This document shows, piece by piece, positions 1 through 6,474 of a stretch of 24,462 nt of DNA; within the stretch, counting starts at the first letter, position 1; every line of letters begins with the position of its first letter. A program made the position numbers and the translations under genes. The notes under the pieces were generated by a model, which saw only the letters and a program-made list of their open reading frames with translations, ran no database searches and was not told the origin of the DNA. The stretch covers positions 1 through 24,462 of the IMG/VR virus record IMGVR_UViG_3300032299_000562. One strand, given 5' to 3'. The stretch is from a virus.

Positions 1-726
1 GAGTCTACAGAGGCCATGACGCAGCTTCTATCGGGCAATCCGAACCTGTGGACGGTTATCGGTGACCTGTACGTGCGCGGTCAGAACTGGCCGAACGCGC
101 AAGCCATTGCAGACCGACTCGCCAAGACCGTTCCGCCGGAGATCAAGGGCGGCAACGACGAGGAAGCCGACCCCGAGGCCATGATGGGTCAGATGCAAGG
201 GGCAATGCAACAACTTGAGGGCGCATTGCAGGAGCGTGAGCAGGCGTTGCAGCAAGCGGCGCAGATTGTTCAGCAGCTTGAAGTACAATTGCAAGATGCG
301 CAAGTTAAGCAGCAGACCGAGGAAGCCCAAGTGATGGACAGGACGAACGCAGAGATCATCAAGGCCGAAACCGAGCGGTATAAGGCTGACGCAAGCATTG
401 AAATAGCCCGCATCCAGGCCGAAGTGGCGAAGGCTCAGGCTTTGCGTGAGCAGACCGGCGCGGATATTGAGACGGTCAAGAAGCTCATGGCAACGCTTGC
501 CGACCGGATGAACGTGGAAATGCCCGAGCTTGAGGAAGAAAACAAAGGCCCGGAACCCGAAGAAGTCATGCTTGCTCAGCTTTGGGAGCAGCAGCAAGGC
601 ATGCAAGACGCGATTGCGCAGCTTGCGACTGCGGTGCAAAGCAAGCCGCCAATTGCGGTGGACATTTTGCGCGGGCCGGATGGACGCGCACAACAATTCG
701 TGATGAGGCCTACAAATGTCGGTTAA
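1..726 (+). CDS. Portal protein, C-terminal part (P22 gp1-like), 5' truncated
   Basis: The frame is open from the left edge, so this is the 3' end of a longer gene; the Met at 16 is probably internal. The start of the fragment, with NPNLWTVIGDLY followed by a putative helix ending in IADRLAK, resembles the end of the core of P22-type portal proteins, which form the dodecameric DNA entry ring. From about residue 50 the protein is a long Gln/Glu/Ala-rich coiled coil, like the C-terminal barrel or tail of large podovirus portals. It is followed by a short beta-like end (ILRGPDGRAQQFVMRP). The order portal, scaffold, coat supports the call. The terminase genes expected upstream are outside the window. 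The gene overlaps the next by 11 bp. Fairly sure of portal; the family cannot be proved from the C-terminus alone. Confidence 0.8.
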   Translation, partial: ESTEAMTQLLSGNPNLWTVIGDLYVRGQNWPNAQAIADRLAKTVPPEIKGGNDEEADPEAMMGQMQGAMQQLEGALQEREQALQQAAQIVQQLEVQLQDAQVKQQTEEAQVMDRTNAEIIKAETERYKADASIEIARIQAEVAKAQALREQTGADIETVKKLMATLADRMNVEMPELEEENKGPEPEEVMLAQLWEQQQGMQDAIAQLATAVQSKPPIAVDILRGPDGRAQQFVMRPTNVG

Positions 727-1096
727 TTATCGAACTTCGCTAAAAACTACGCGTATGACGGCGGTGCGCGATGACATTGACAGCGGAACCGGCGCAGGAA
801 CGCTGGAAATCTGCACTGCGGCATATGCCTCGGTGCTGGCGACGTTTACCTGTAACGACCCTTGCGGCACGGTGAGCAGCGATGTTCTATCGTTTTCCGG
901 CCTGACCAAGACTGCGACCGCTGGCAACACCGGCACTGCTGCCATTGCGCGGTTCAAGAATTCTGCGGGCACGGACATTGTGACCGGCCTAACTGTTGGA
1001 ACTTCTGGTACCGATATCATCATCAGCCCGTCAACAACTATTACATCGGGGCAAACCGTCGAATGGACGGCTGGCACCATCACGCATAGCGCATGA
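716..1096 (+). CDS. Hypothetical phage structural protein, 126 aa
   Basis: Starts inside the end of the portal gene, with GAGG about 8 bases upstream of the ATG, so it is probably translationally coupled. The protein is rich in Thr, Ser, Gly and Ala, with alternating beta-strand-like segments and no charged helices. This suits a small beta-sandwich virion protein such as a decoration or head-fibre component. No catalytic motif is visible. It is the first of five genes inserted between portal and scaffold, where P22 has none, so it is probably an accessory virion component. The function is inference from position and composition; I do not recognise a named family. Confidence 0.7.
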   Translation: MSVNYRTSLKTTRMTAVRDDIDSGTGAGTLEICTAAYASVLATFTCNDPCGTVSSDVLSFSGLTKTATAGNTGTAAIARFKNSAGTDIVTGLTVGTSGTDIIISPSTTITSGQTVEWTAGTITHSA

Positions 1097-1266
1097 AAGC
1101 GGTTAACCAGTACGGCCGCCAATGGGGTGAGCTTGACGCCATGAGGGCAAATCTCACGATTGATGGCCCGCTTTATCTCGCCAGCAAAAATGGCGTGCCT
1201 CTGTGCGGTAGGCACGTTTCGGGTCACGAATCTGTCTACTTCACCGCAGTGAACTGGAAAGCGTAA
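1093..1266 (+). CDS. Small hypothetical protein, 57 aa
   Basis: The ATG overlaps the stop of the previous gene as ATGA, and the TAA lies one base before the next ATG, so the ORF fills the gap between its neighbours exactly. The product begins MKAVNQYGRQWGELDAMRAN and has mixed polar and aromatic residues, a His-rich middle (GRHVSGHES) and no membrane segment. It carries two cysteine/histidine positions (LCGRH) but not a full zinc motif. Reality rests on the coupling and the clean packing, not on a known family. Confidence 0.6.
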   Translation: MKAVNQYGRQWGELDAMRANLTIDGPLYLASKNGVPLCGRHVSGHESVYFTAVNWKA

Positions 1267-1267
1267 A

Positions 1268-1567
1268 ATGGCAACACTTGAACAGCTAGACGCCTTGATT
1301 GTCGGCAATCCGCTGCTGCGCCAGCGGTTTCGCGCCGCTCGCATCAAGGCAGCGTGGTACGTCGTCAACGAAAATGCGCAAACGGCCAACCACGCTGCGC
1401 GCTTGGCGTGGGCCAACAAGATCATCGGCAACTATGAAGCCGATCTTGACGTCGAGTATCGCTGGCTGTGCAGCAACGCGACCGTCCAAGCCAGCCCGGC
1501 CACCACGACCGACAACGACCTCGATTACGTTGTTGCGGTGTTCCTGAATCAGTGGGCGGGGGTCTAA
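1268..1567 (+). CDS. Hypothetical phage protein, 99 aa
   Basis: A GGAAAG sequence about 8 bases before the ATG can serve as ribosome binding site. The product is mostly alpha-helical by composition (Ala, Arg, Leu, Asn rich) with tryptophans at intervals and an acidic C-terminal third. It sits in the portal-to-scaffold insert, and its stop TAA is directly followed by the next ATG at 1568. Position suggests a virion or assembly role, but there is no recognisable domain. Confidence 0.65.
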   Translation: MATLEQLDALIVGNPLLRQRFRAARIKAAWYVVNENAQTANHAARLAWANKIIGNYEADLDVEYRWLCSNATVQASPATTTDNDLDYVVAVFLNQWAGV

Positions 1568-1987
1568 ATGGCAGTCGCAAAGTGGTCCACGCCGAGTACG
1601 CGCTCATCTAATCTCGCAAGCACGACGCTTAACTCGCTTGCCAACGGTGGGGCTTCTGCGTTTATCGGCTACGACAACAGCAGCAATCTGGACCTTTACG
1701 CATTAGTGACGGTCAAGCTTGGGTCGATTACTCCTGGCACGGCTGGTAGCATCTCCCTACGGGTCTATGCCGGCGACGGCACGGACCTGCCGGATATAAA
1801 CGGCGGCGAGTTTGACACCTATACGGCGCAGCTCTCCTCTGGCGCATCGGCAAAGGTCGTTATATTTAAAATGGCGCGGCTTTACCCAGTCCCCTGCCGC
1901 CTGCAGATTCTTAACAATTCTGGCGTGGCGCTCGCCGCAAGCTCAAATGAGCTATACGTCAGGCCGTTCAATGAAGATGTGAGCTAA
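1568..1987 (+). CDS. Hypothetical phage structural protein, 139 aa
   Basis: Begins immediately after the stop of the preceding gene with a GGGGG ribosome-binding-like run just upstream. The Ser/Thr/Gly/Leu-rich sequence with alternating hydrophobic strands (for example LYALVTVKLGSITPGTAGSI) looks like an all-beta domain, as in jelly-roll virion decoration proteins. It ends as TAATG shared with the next gene. It is probably a head or neck accessory protein; that role is inferred from context and fold-like composition only. Confidence 0.65.
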   Translation: MAVAKWSTPSTRSSNLASTTLNSLANGGASAFIGYDNSSNLDLYALVTVKLGSITPGTAGSISLRVYAGDGTDLPDINGGEFDTYTAQLSSGASAKVVIFKMARLYPVPCRLQILNNSGVALAASSNELYVRPFNEDVS

Positions 1988-2793
1988 TGCCTCGCGGAAC
2001 CAGTTTGTATGACGAGATGCGGTTACAGCGCCAGCTTGAGCCTGAAGCGCAGGATTACATCGAGCGCGTCGAACGTGCCGAAGGTCAGGCGACCGAAAGC
2101 GACGTTCGGATCGCCATCAATGATTTTGTGCGCGGCTGCAAGATCGACGGCACATGGAACGCGATCAAGTCGTCTTGCATCATGGCAGGCGCTCGTACCT
2201 TGACTGGTGCGCTGGTGCCGCTGGTGGGGACAGCCCCGACAAACTTTAACTTTGTCGGCGGCGACTATGACAGGAAGACAGGTTTGTTGGGTAATGGAAG
2301 CACGAAGTACCTGAATAGCAACCGACCTAGCAACGCAGATCCGCAGAACAGTAAACATTTGTCAGTATATGTTTCAACATCTCCAGCCAATAGCACAAAT
2401 CAATACGTAATAGGGGGCGGGAGTGGACTTTCTTTCGATGACATTGGATATTTATTTATACAGGGAAACACGGGAATTACAACATATTCTAGGTCGGTTG
2501 GAGGCGACAGGGTTGCAAATTCAACCTCAATAACTGGCTTGCTAGGCATCTCGCGCGCTTCCTCTGCTCAATACAGCGCCATAATTGAAAAAATAAGTAC
2601 ACCTTATTCAAGAGCTTCGGCAACTCCGGGAAGCACTCCCTTAACTGTATTCGCTGACAACACTGGCGGTAATGTCTCGTTTTATTCAAACTGTCGCCTA
2701 GCCTTCTACTCCATGGGCGAAGCCCTAGACCTCGCTCTGCTTGACAACCGAGTAAGCGAATTGATGGGCCGCATAAAAACCGCGGCCGCGTGA
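1987..2793 (+). CDS. Phage virion-associated protein with lectin-like (LamG-type) beta domain, 268 aa
   Basis: The ATG overlaps the previous stop (TAATG). Residues 1-45 are helical and charged. From about residue 46 a conserved phage motif appears: FVRGCKIDGTWNAIKSSC, then ARTLTGALVPLVGTAP and NFVGGDYDRKTGLLGNGST. I recognise this from a family of phage-encoded adhesin-like proteins with a concanavalin/LamG-like C-terminal domain. The remainder, to about residue 240, is Ser/Asn/Gly-rich and beta-like, and a short helix (LLDNRVSELMGRI) closes the protein. Base composition from about 2340 to 2660 is more AT-rich than the flanks, a hint of separate acquisition. The likely role is a capsid- or tail-bound glycan-binding appendage; this is inference. 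Confidence 0.65.
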   Translation: MPRGTSLYDEMRLQRQLEPEAQDYIERVERAEGQATESDVRIAINDFVRGCKIDGTWNAIKSSCIMAGARTLTGALVPLVGTAPTNFNFVGGDYDRKTGLLGNGSTKYLNSNRPSNADPQNSKHLSVYVSTSPANSTNQYVIGGGSGLSFDDIGYLFIQGNTGITTYSRSVGGDRVANSTSITGLLGISRASSAQYSAIIEKISTPYSRASATPGSTPLTVFADNTGGNVSFYSNCRLAFYSMGEALDLALLDNRVSELMGRIKTAAA

Positions 2794-2837
2794 CATGCGC
2801 GCCGCCCGCAACCGCCCGCCGCTGATCGGAGACTGAC

Positions 2838-3578
2838 ATGCTGCGCGTCAGAATCCCGCGCATTGGCGTCCAGGCGGTCAGTACCGTATCTCTTGGCGCC
2901 ACGGAGAGCCCAGACACAGCCAGCTTTTCTGTTGGGCTAAGGCAAGCAGTCGCGCTGGCCGCTACAGAGGCGCCAGACGTTGCCGCGGTTAGTGTTGCGA
3001 CAAGAATTGGGATATCTCTTAGCGCAACAGAAGCATCGGACGTTGCCGACTTTACGGTTGCATTGCGTGTCGGCGTAACTCTCGGAGCAACCGAAGGGCC
3101 TGACATTGCCGCGTTTGCTGTTGGCGTTGTCAGCGCAGCGCCAGCGATAAACCTCACGGCCACTGAGGGCGCGGACGTTGCCGACTTTTCCGTAGCTGGC
3201 CCAGACATCGAGCAGACTGGGGGAGGTGCTGGTGACTACTTCACCAACGTCCCGAACTTTGCCCGCCGATGGGTAGATATCCGCGACGAGTTGGAGGAAA
3301 AGCCAACTCCTGAAGTTGTGCGTGAAGCGGCGCGGTCAATCGTCCAAGCGAAGCCGGACATTGAGCCCGCCGCCCTTCAGTCTCTGATTGACGAGCAACT
3401 GCGGGCGTATGATCTTCTTTCGTCGCTTGTTGTCATTGCGCAAGAAGAGGCGCGACGAGAGCTAGATCGGCTGCAAATAATTAAGCAGGAAGAGGAAGAA
3501 ATTCAGCAGGCTATTAAGATGTTTGCAGCTTACATGCAATCAGGCGATAAATCGCCACAGTTCAATATAGTTTTATAG
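2838..3578 (+). CDS. Phage protein with five 21-residue ATE-x-PD repeats, 246 aa
   Basis: A GGAG lies 7 bases or so before the ATG. After a basic N-terminus, residues 19-119 contain five tandem copies of a motif with core ATE(S/A/G)(P/S/A)D followed by (T/V/I)A and an aromatic. The cores start at residues 21, 42, 63, 84 and 108. Residues 130-246 are different: a Gly-rich hinge, then helices and a charged coiled coil (EEARRELDRLQIIKQEEEEI). This combination suggests an extended beta-repeat shaft joined to a helical base, as in a virion fibre or decoration protein. I know such ATE-PD repeats only from phage structural proteins of unknown role. The function is unproven. Confidence 0.65.
   Translation: MLRVRIPRIGVQAVSTVSLGATESPDTASFSVGLRQAVALAATEAPDVAAVSVATRIGISLSATEASDVADFTVALRVGVTLGATEGPDIAAFAVGVVSAAPAINLTATEGADVADFSVAGPDIEQTGGGAGDYFTNVPNFARRWVDIRDELEEKPTPEVVREAARSIVQAKPDIEPAALQSLIDEQLRAYDLLSSLVVIAQEEARRELDRLQIIKQEEEEIQQAIKMFAAYMQSGDKSPQFNIVL
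2892..3194 (+). repeat. Five degenerate 63-bp coding repeats
   Basis: The region codes for the five ATE-x-PD units of the 2838-3578 protein. Spacing is 21, 21, 21 and then 24 codons. The DNA copies differ at many synonymous positions (GCCACGGAG, GCTACAGAG, GCAACAGAA, GCAACCGAA, GCCACTGAG for the Ala-Thr-Glu core), while the protein motif is kept. This indicates old duplication with selection on the protein rather than recent slippage. Confidence 0.75.
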
Positions 3579-3580
3579 TA

Positions 3581-3609
3581 CTTTCTGGCATCTCATTAAT
3601 GCCAGAAGG
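3581..3609 (+). promoter_or_regulatory. RNA hairpin covering the ribosome binding site of the scaffold gene
   Basis: A perfect 9-bp inverted repeat, TTCTGGCAT (3583-3591) and ATGCCAGAA (3599-3607), has a 7-base loop. A G-U and a C-G pair extend it to 11 bp (3581 with 3609). The right arm contains the AGAAGG Shine-Dalgarno at 3604-3609 that serves the ATG at 3614, so the folded form would block translation. No U-tract follows, so it is not an intrinsic terminator. P22 scaffolding protein is known to repress its own synthesis after transcription, and this stem is a plausible site for such control; the link is inference. Confidence 0.55.
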
Positions 3610-3613
3610 CAAG

Positions 3614-4447
3614 ATGACGAACGAAAACAGCGCGCCCTCGCAGGGGAATGAAGCGGAGTCGCTACCCGCAACTGAAGCCGAACAGGTTAAAACGGCAGGC
3701 CAAGAGCAGGCCAGCGAAGAACATCAAAACGAAGAGCAGGGCGTCGATGACGCAGAGCCGCGTGACGATGGGAAGCGCAAGCGTGGTGGATTAGGCGAAC
3801 GTGCGCTGGAGTATCGGAATCAAGCCCGAGACTTGGCACGCGTCAATGAGCGGCTTCTAAACCTAATGGAGCGAACCCTAGCGGGCGATGCTCCGAAGGT
3901 GGAAAAGCCATCAGGCCCGCCGCAGCGTGAGAACTTCGACAGCTACGAGACCTACTTGGAGGCGAAAGCCGACTATCAGGTGGCCGCGAAGCTGCAAGAA
4001 GTTGAAGCGCGAGCGGAACGGGCACGCCAAGAGGCATCGATTCGTGAGCGTGAGGAGTCGTGGATCAACCGGCAGAAACAAGCCGCGAAGAAATACGACG
4101 ACTTTGCCGAAGTAACCATGTCGGACGATCTAACGATCACTCCGATCATGGCTGAAGCAATCAAGGATTCCGATATGGGGCCTGACGTTGCTTATTACCT
4201 CGGCAAGAACCCTGACCTTGCGGAAAAGATCGCCCGTATGAACCCAGCAGCTCAAGTGCGTGAACTCGGGAAAATCGAGGCACGTTTAGAAGTGAATAAA
4301 GAGCCTATTAAGCGCGCCAGCAAAGCGCCCGCACCGATTGAGCCTATTGGCGGTGGCAAGGCATCCTCGGATGAACTTGGCACGATGTCGCAGTCTCAAT
4401 ACGAAGCGATGCGCAAGAAACAGGGCGCTTGGTGGGCAGGACGTTAA
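3614..4447 (+). CDS. Scaffold protein (P22 gp8-like position), 277 aa
   Basis: Lies directly before the coat gene, as scaffolds do. The product is very charged. Residues 1-60 are Glu/Gln/Asn-rich and disordered, followed by a basic patch (KRKRGGLGERALEYRNQARD), long helices with coiled-coil character and a short basic end. No catalytic motif is seen. P22 scaffold is also highly helical, about 300 residues long, and acts as an internal chaperone that leaves the procapsid. I chose the ATG at 3614 because AGAAGG precedes it. An in-frame ATG at 3599 would add five residues but has no ribosome binding site. The upstream hairpin (3581-3609) may control translation. Confidence 0.75.
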   Translation: MTNENSAPSQGNEAESLPATEAEQVKTAGQEQASEEHQNEEQGVDDAEPRDDGKRKRGGLGERALEYRNQARDLARVNERLLNLMERTLAGDAPKVEKPSGPPQRENFDSYETYLEAKADYQVAAKLQEVEARAERARQEASIREREESWINRQKQAAKKYDDFAEVTMSDDLTITPIMAEAIKDSDMGPDVAYYLGKNPDLAEKIARMNPAAQVRELGKIEARLEVNKEPIKRASKAPAPIEPIGGGKASSDELGTMSQSQYEAMRKKQGAWWAGR

Positions 4448-4470
4448 ACCATACCCTGCGGGAATAAATC

Positions 4471-5694
4471 ATGTCGAATACCCTTGCCACTACCTCACTG
4501 GTTGCCAAAGAGTGCCTGGCGATCCTGAAGAACATGCTTACCTTTTCCAAGGGCGTCAACCGCTCGTGGCAAAGCGAGTACGGCTCCAACATGGCCCGTG
4601 GTTATGCCACTGGCCAGACCATCAACATCAAGCGCCCGCCCCGGTATACGTACCGTTCGGGCCGCGTTGCCTCGCCGCAAGCGACCGTTTTCAACACGGT
4701 GCCGCTGACGCTGAGTCAGGGCGGCTGCGACATCAACTTTCCGTTGATCGAGCGTACGGTTAGCATCAGCAACCCCGAATTGCAAAAGGCGCTGCAAGCC
4801 GCTGTGGCCACCGTGGCGAACGAAATCGACCGCCAAGGTCTGGCGCTGGCGCGCACCGCCGTTGCCAATCAGGTCTCGGTCAACACGACCACGATGGTTC
4901 AGCCTGCGACGCAAGCGGAAGCGCTGGCACTTGCCACGCAAGCCGGTCGGATTCTGGATGACCACGCCGCCCCGCGTGACGGCCGCCGCAATCTGGTGCT
5001 GTCCTCGGGTCTTAATGCTTCGATGGTGCAAGGTCTTGCGGGTCTGTTCAACAACGCCTCGACCATCGGCAAGCAGTACGGTGTTGGCATGATGGTGGAT
5101 TCGCTGGGCTTCAACGTCGGGATGGATCAGAACGTGGCCCGCCAGACGAATGGTGCTGCGACTGCGACGAACATCAACGGCGCATCGCAGACTGGTTCCA
5201 CTATGACTGTGGCGGCGATCACTGGTGGCACTCTGGCTGCTGGCACTGTCATTACCCTACCGGGAGTGTTTGATGTCAACCCGCAGACCCGAGCTTCTAC
5301 CGGCCGACTGAAGCTGTTTGTGGTCACTGCCGATGCGCTGCTGAGTGCGACCTCCATCGCGATTAGCCCAGCCGTTACCCCGACCGGCGCTTTCCAGAAC
5401 TGCAGCGCCTCGCCCACTAACGGCTCGCCGTATGTGATTGTCGGCAACGCCTCGGTGAGCTACGATACCTCGGTCGCTTTCCATGAGGATGCATTTACGC
5501 TGGCGATGGTGCCGATGTTTGTGCCGCAAGACCAGAACGCCAAGGTCTCGCAAGAGTCGGATCAGGGCTTTACGGTCAAGGTGACTGAGTACTACGACGG
5601 TGCCAACGACGTGTCGAACATGCGTCTAGACGTGCTGTTCGGTTGGGCCGCGACCTACCCCGAGCTGGCCTGCCGGATTGGTACTACGGGCTAA
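4471..5694 (+). CDS. Major capsid protein, P22 coat (gp5) family, 407 aa
   Basis: The product forms the icosahedral shell. The N-terminus (MSNTLATTSLVAKECLAILK), the segment around QTINIKRPPRY and the C-terminal part (FTLAMVPMFVPQ, then QGFTVKVTEYYDG) match the P22-type coat pattern, and the length is close to P22 gp5 (430). Residues from about 225 to 335 (Thr/Ala/Gly-rich, with ITLPGVFDVNPQT and a GSPYVIVG ending) correspond to the extra I-domain inserted in the HK97 fold of P22-like coats. A GGGA sequence precedes the ATG. The gene lies between the scaffold and a strong terminator, which fits high expression. Confidence 0.92.
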   Translation: MSNTLATTSLVAKECLAILKNMLTFSKGVNRSWQSEYGSNMARGYATGQTINIKRPPRYTYRSGRVASPQATVFNTVPLTLSQGGCDINFPLIERTVSISNPELQKALQAAVATVANEIDRQGLALARTAVANQVSVNTTTMVQPATQAEALALATQAGRILDDHAAPRDGRRNLVLSSGLNASMVQGLAGLFNNASTIGKQYGVGMMVDSLGFNVGMDQNVARQTNGAATATNINGASQTGSTMTVAAITGGTLAAGTVITLPGVFDVNPQTRASTGRLKLFVVTADALLSATSIAISPAVTPTGAFQNCSASPTNGSPYVIVGNASVSYDTSVAFHEDAFTLAMVPMFVPQDQNAKVSQESDQGFTVKVTEYYDGANDVSNMRLDVLFGWAATYPELACRIGTTG

Positions 5695-5717
5695 TTGTCT
5701 CGCTGCCATGGGACTTT

Positions 5718-5743
5718 ACGGGGGCTTCGCGCCCCCGTTTTTT
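5718..5743 (+). terminator. Rho-independent terminator after the coat gene
   Basis: An 8-bp GC-rich stem, ACGGGGGC (5718-5725) paired with GCCCCCGT (5731-5738), has a 5-base TTCGC loop and is followed at once by a run of T (5738-5743). It sits 24 bases after the coat stop and before the gp4-like gene. It probably lowers readthrough so that coat transcripts exceed those of the downstream neck and ejection genes. Confidence 0.85.
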
Positions 5744-5757
5744 CTTAGGGATCAGGA

Positions 5758-6474
5758 ATGCCGCGCACTGTAAGAGACATACTTACCCGCTCAATGCGGG
5801 TCGCCACTATTCTCGGGGCATCCGAGACGATGGACGGTAACGACGCATCCGACGCACTGCTGACGCTCAATCAGATGATGGATGCGTGGCAGGCGGAACG
5901 TCTTTTTGCCTACGAAATCTTGCAGCACACGCATCCGCTAAATACCGGCGTTGGCACGTATACCATCGGGCCTGGCGGAACAATTAACACAGACCGCCCA
6001 GTCAGGATTGAATGGGCGTTTACGCGTGATTCGCAAAACTATGATAGGCCGATGGAAATTGTGCCCGATCAGGTTTTTGCTGCAATCACGCTAAAAAATC
6101 AGGGCGACAATTTTCCGTCCGTGCTGTATTACCGGCCAAATTTTCCTCTTGGGACGATTCGCATTTGGGAGCATCCCTCGGCCAATCTGGTGCTGCATTT
6201 AGGCTGCTGGGTAACGCTATCCGAGTTTGCCGACTTGAATGCTTCTGTATCGCTGCCGCCAGGTTATGAGCAGGCCATTGTGCTGTCGATGGCTGAATTG
6301 CTTTCTCCAGAATACGGCAAAGAGCCGTCAGGAAGTCTGGTGCGCATGGCCGCAAAGTCAAGGGCGAACATCCAGCAAAACAATCTGCCAGACCCGCGCA
6401 TCGGGTGCGAGTTCATGGGAGTGCAGCAGAATATGCCTGCGCCTTACTATCGTTACGTTTCTGGGGACTTTTAA
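5758..6474 (+). CDS. Head completion / tail accessory factor, P22 gp4-like, 238 aa
   Basis: P22 gp4 binds the portal ring after packaging and starts head closure. The N-terminal helices (TVRDILTRSMRVATILGASE, then DALLTLNQMMDAWQAERL) match the usual adaptor start, with the LNxMMDxW motif common in podovirus head-tail connectors. The middle is beta-rich (TYTIGPGG, RPVRIEWAF, IWEHPSANLVLHL), and helices with the PPGYEQAIVLSMAELLSPEYG motif follow. It is longer than P22 gp4 (166 aa). The site after the coat gene and before the gp10-like gene supports the call. AGGGATCAGGA precedes the ATG. It shares TAATG with the next gene. Confidence 0.85.
   Translation: MPRTVRDILTRSMRVATILGASETMDGNDASDALLTLNQMMDAWQAERLFAYEILQHTHPLNTGVGTYTIGPGGTINTDRPVRIEWAFTRDSQNYDRPMEIVPDQVFAAITLKNQGDNFPSVLYYRPNFPLGTIRIWEHPSANLVLHLGCWVTLSEFADLNASVSLPPGYEQAIVLSMAELLSPEYGKEPSGSLVRMAAKSRANIQQNNLPDPRIGCEFMGVQQNMPAPYYRYVSGDF

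Noticed and set aside
28-696. Long open frame antisense to the portal gene
   Set aside because: It mirrors the codon bias of the + strand gene; the product is Leu/Arg/His-rich without a motif, and no ribosome binding site or operon context is seen.
727-1431. Leftward 234-codon frame over the accessory genes
   Set aside because: Covers three clean coupled + strand genes; composition is that of a shadow frame.
3599-4447. ATG at 3599 as scaffold start
   Set aside because: No Shine-Dalgarno upstream; the ATG at 3614 has AGAAGG.
6405-6473. Upstream extension of the gp10-like gene
   Set aside because: Would overlap 70 bases of the gp4-like gene; TAATG coupling at 6474 with the family N-terminus is clearly better.
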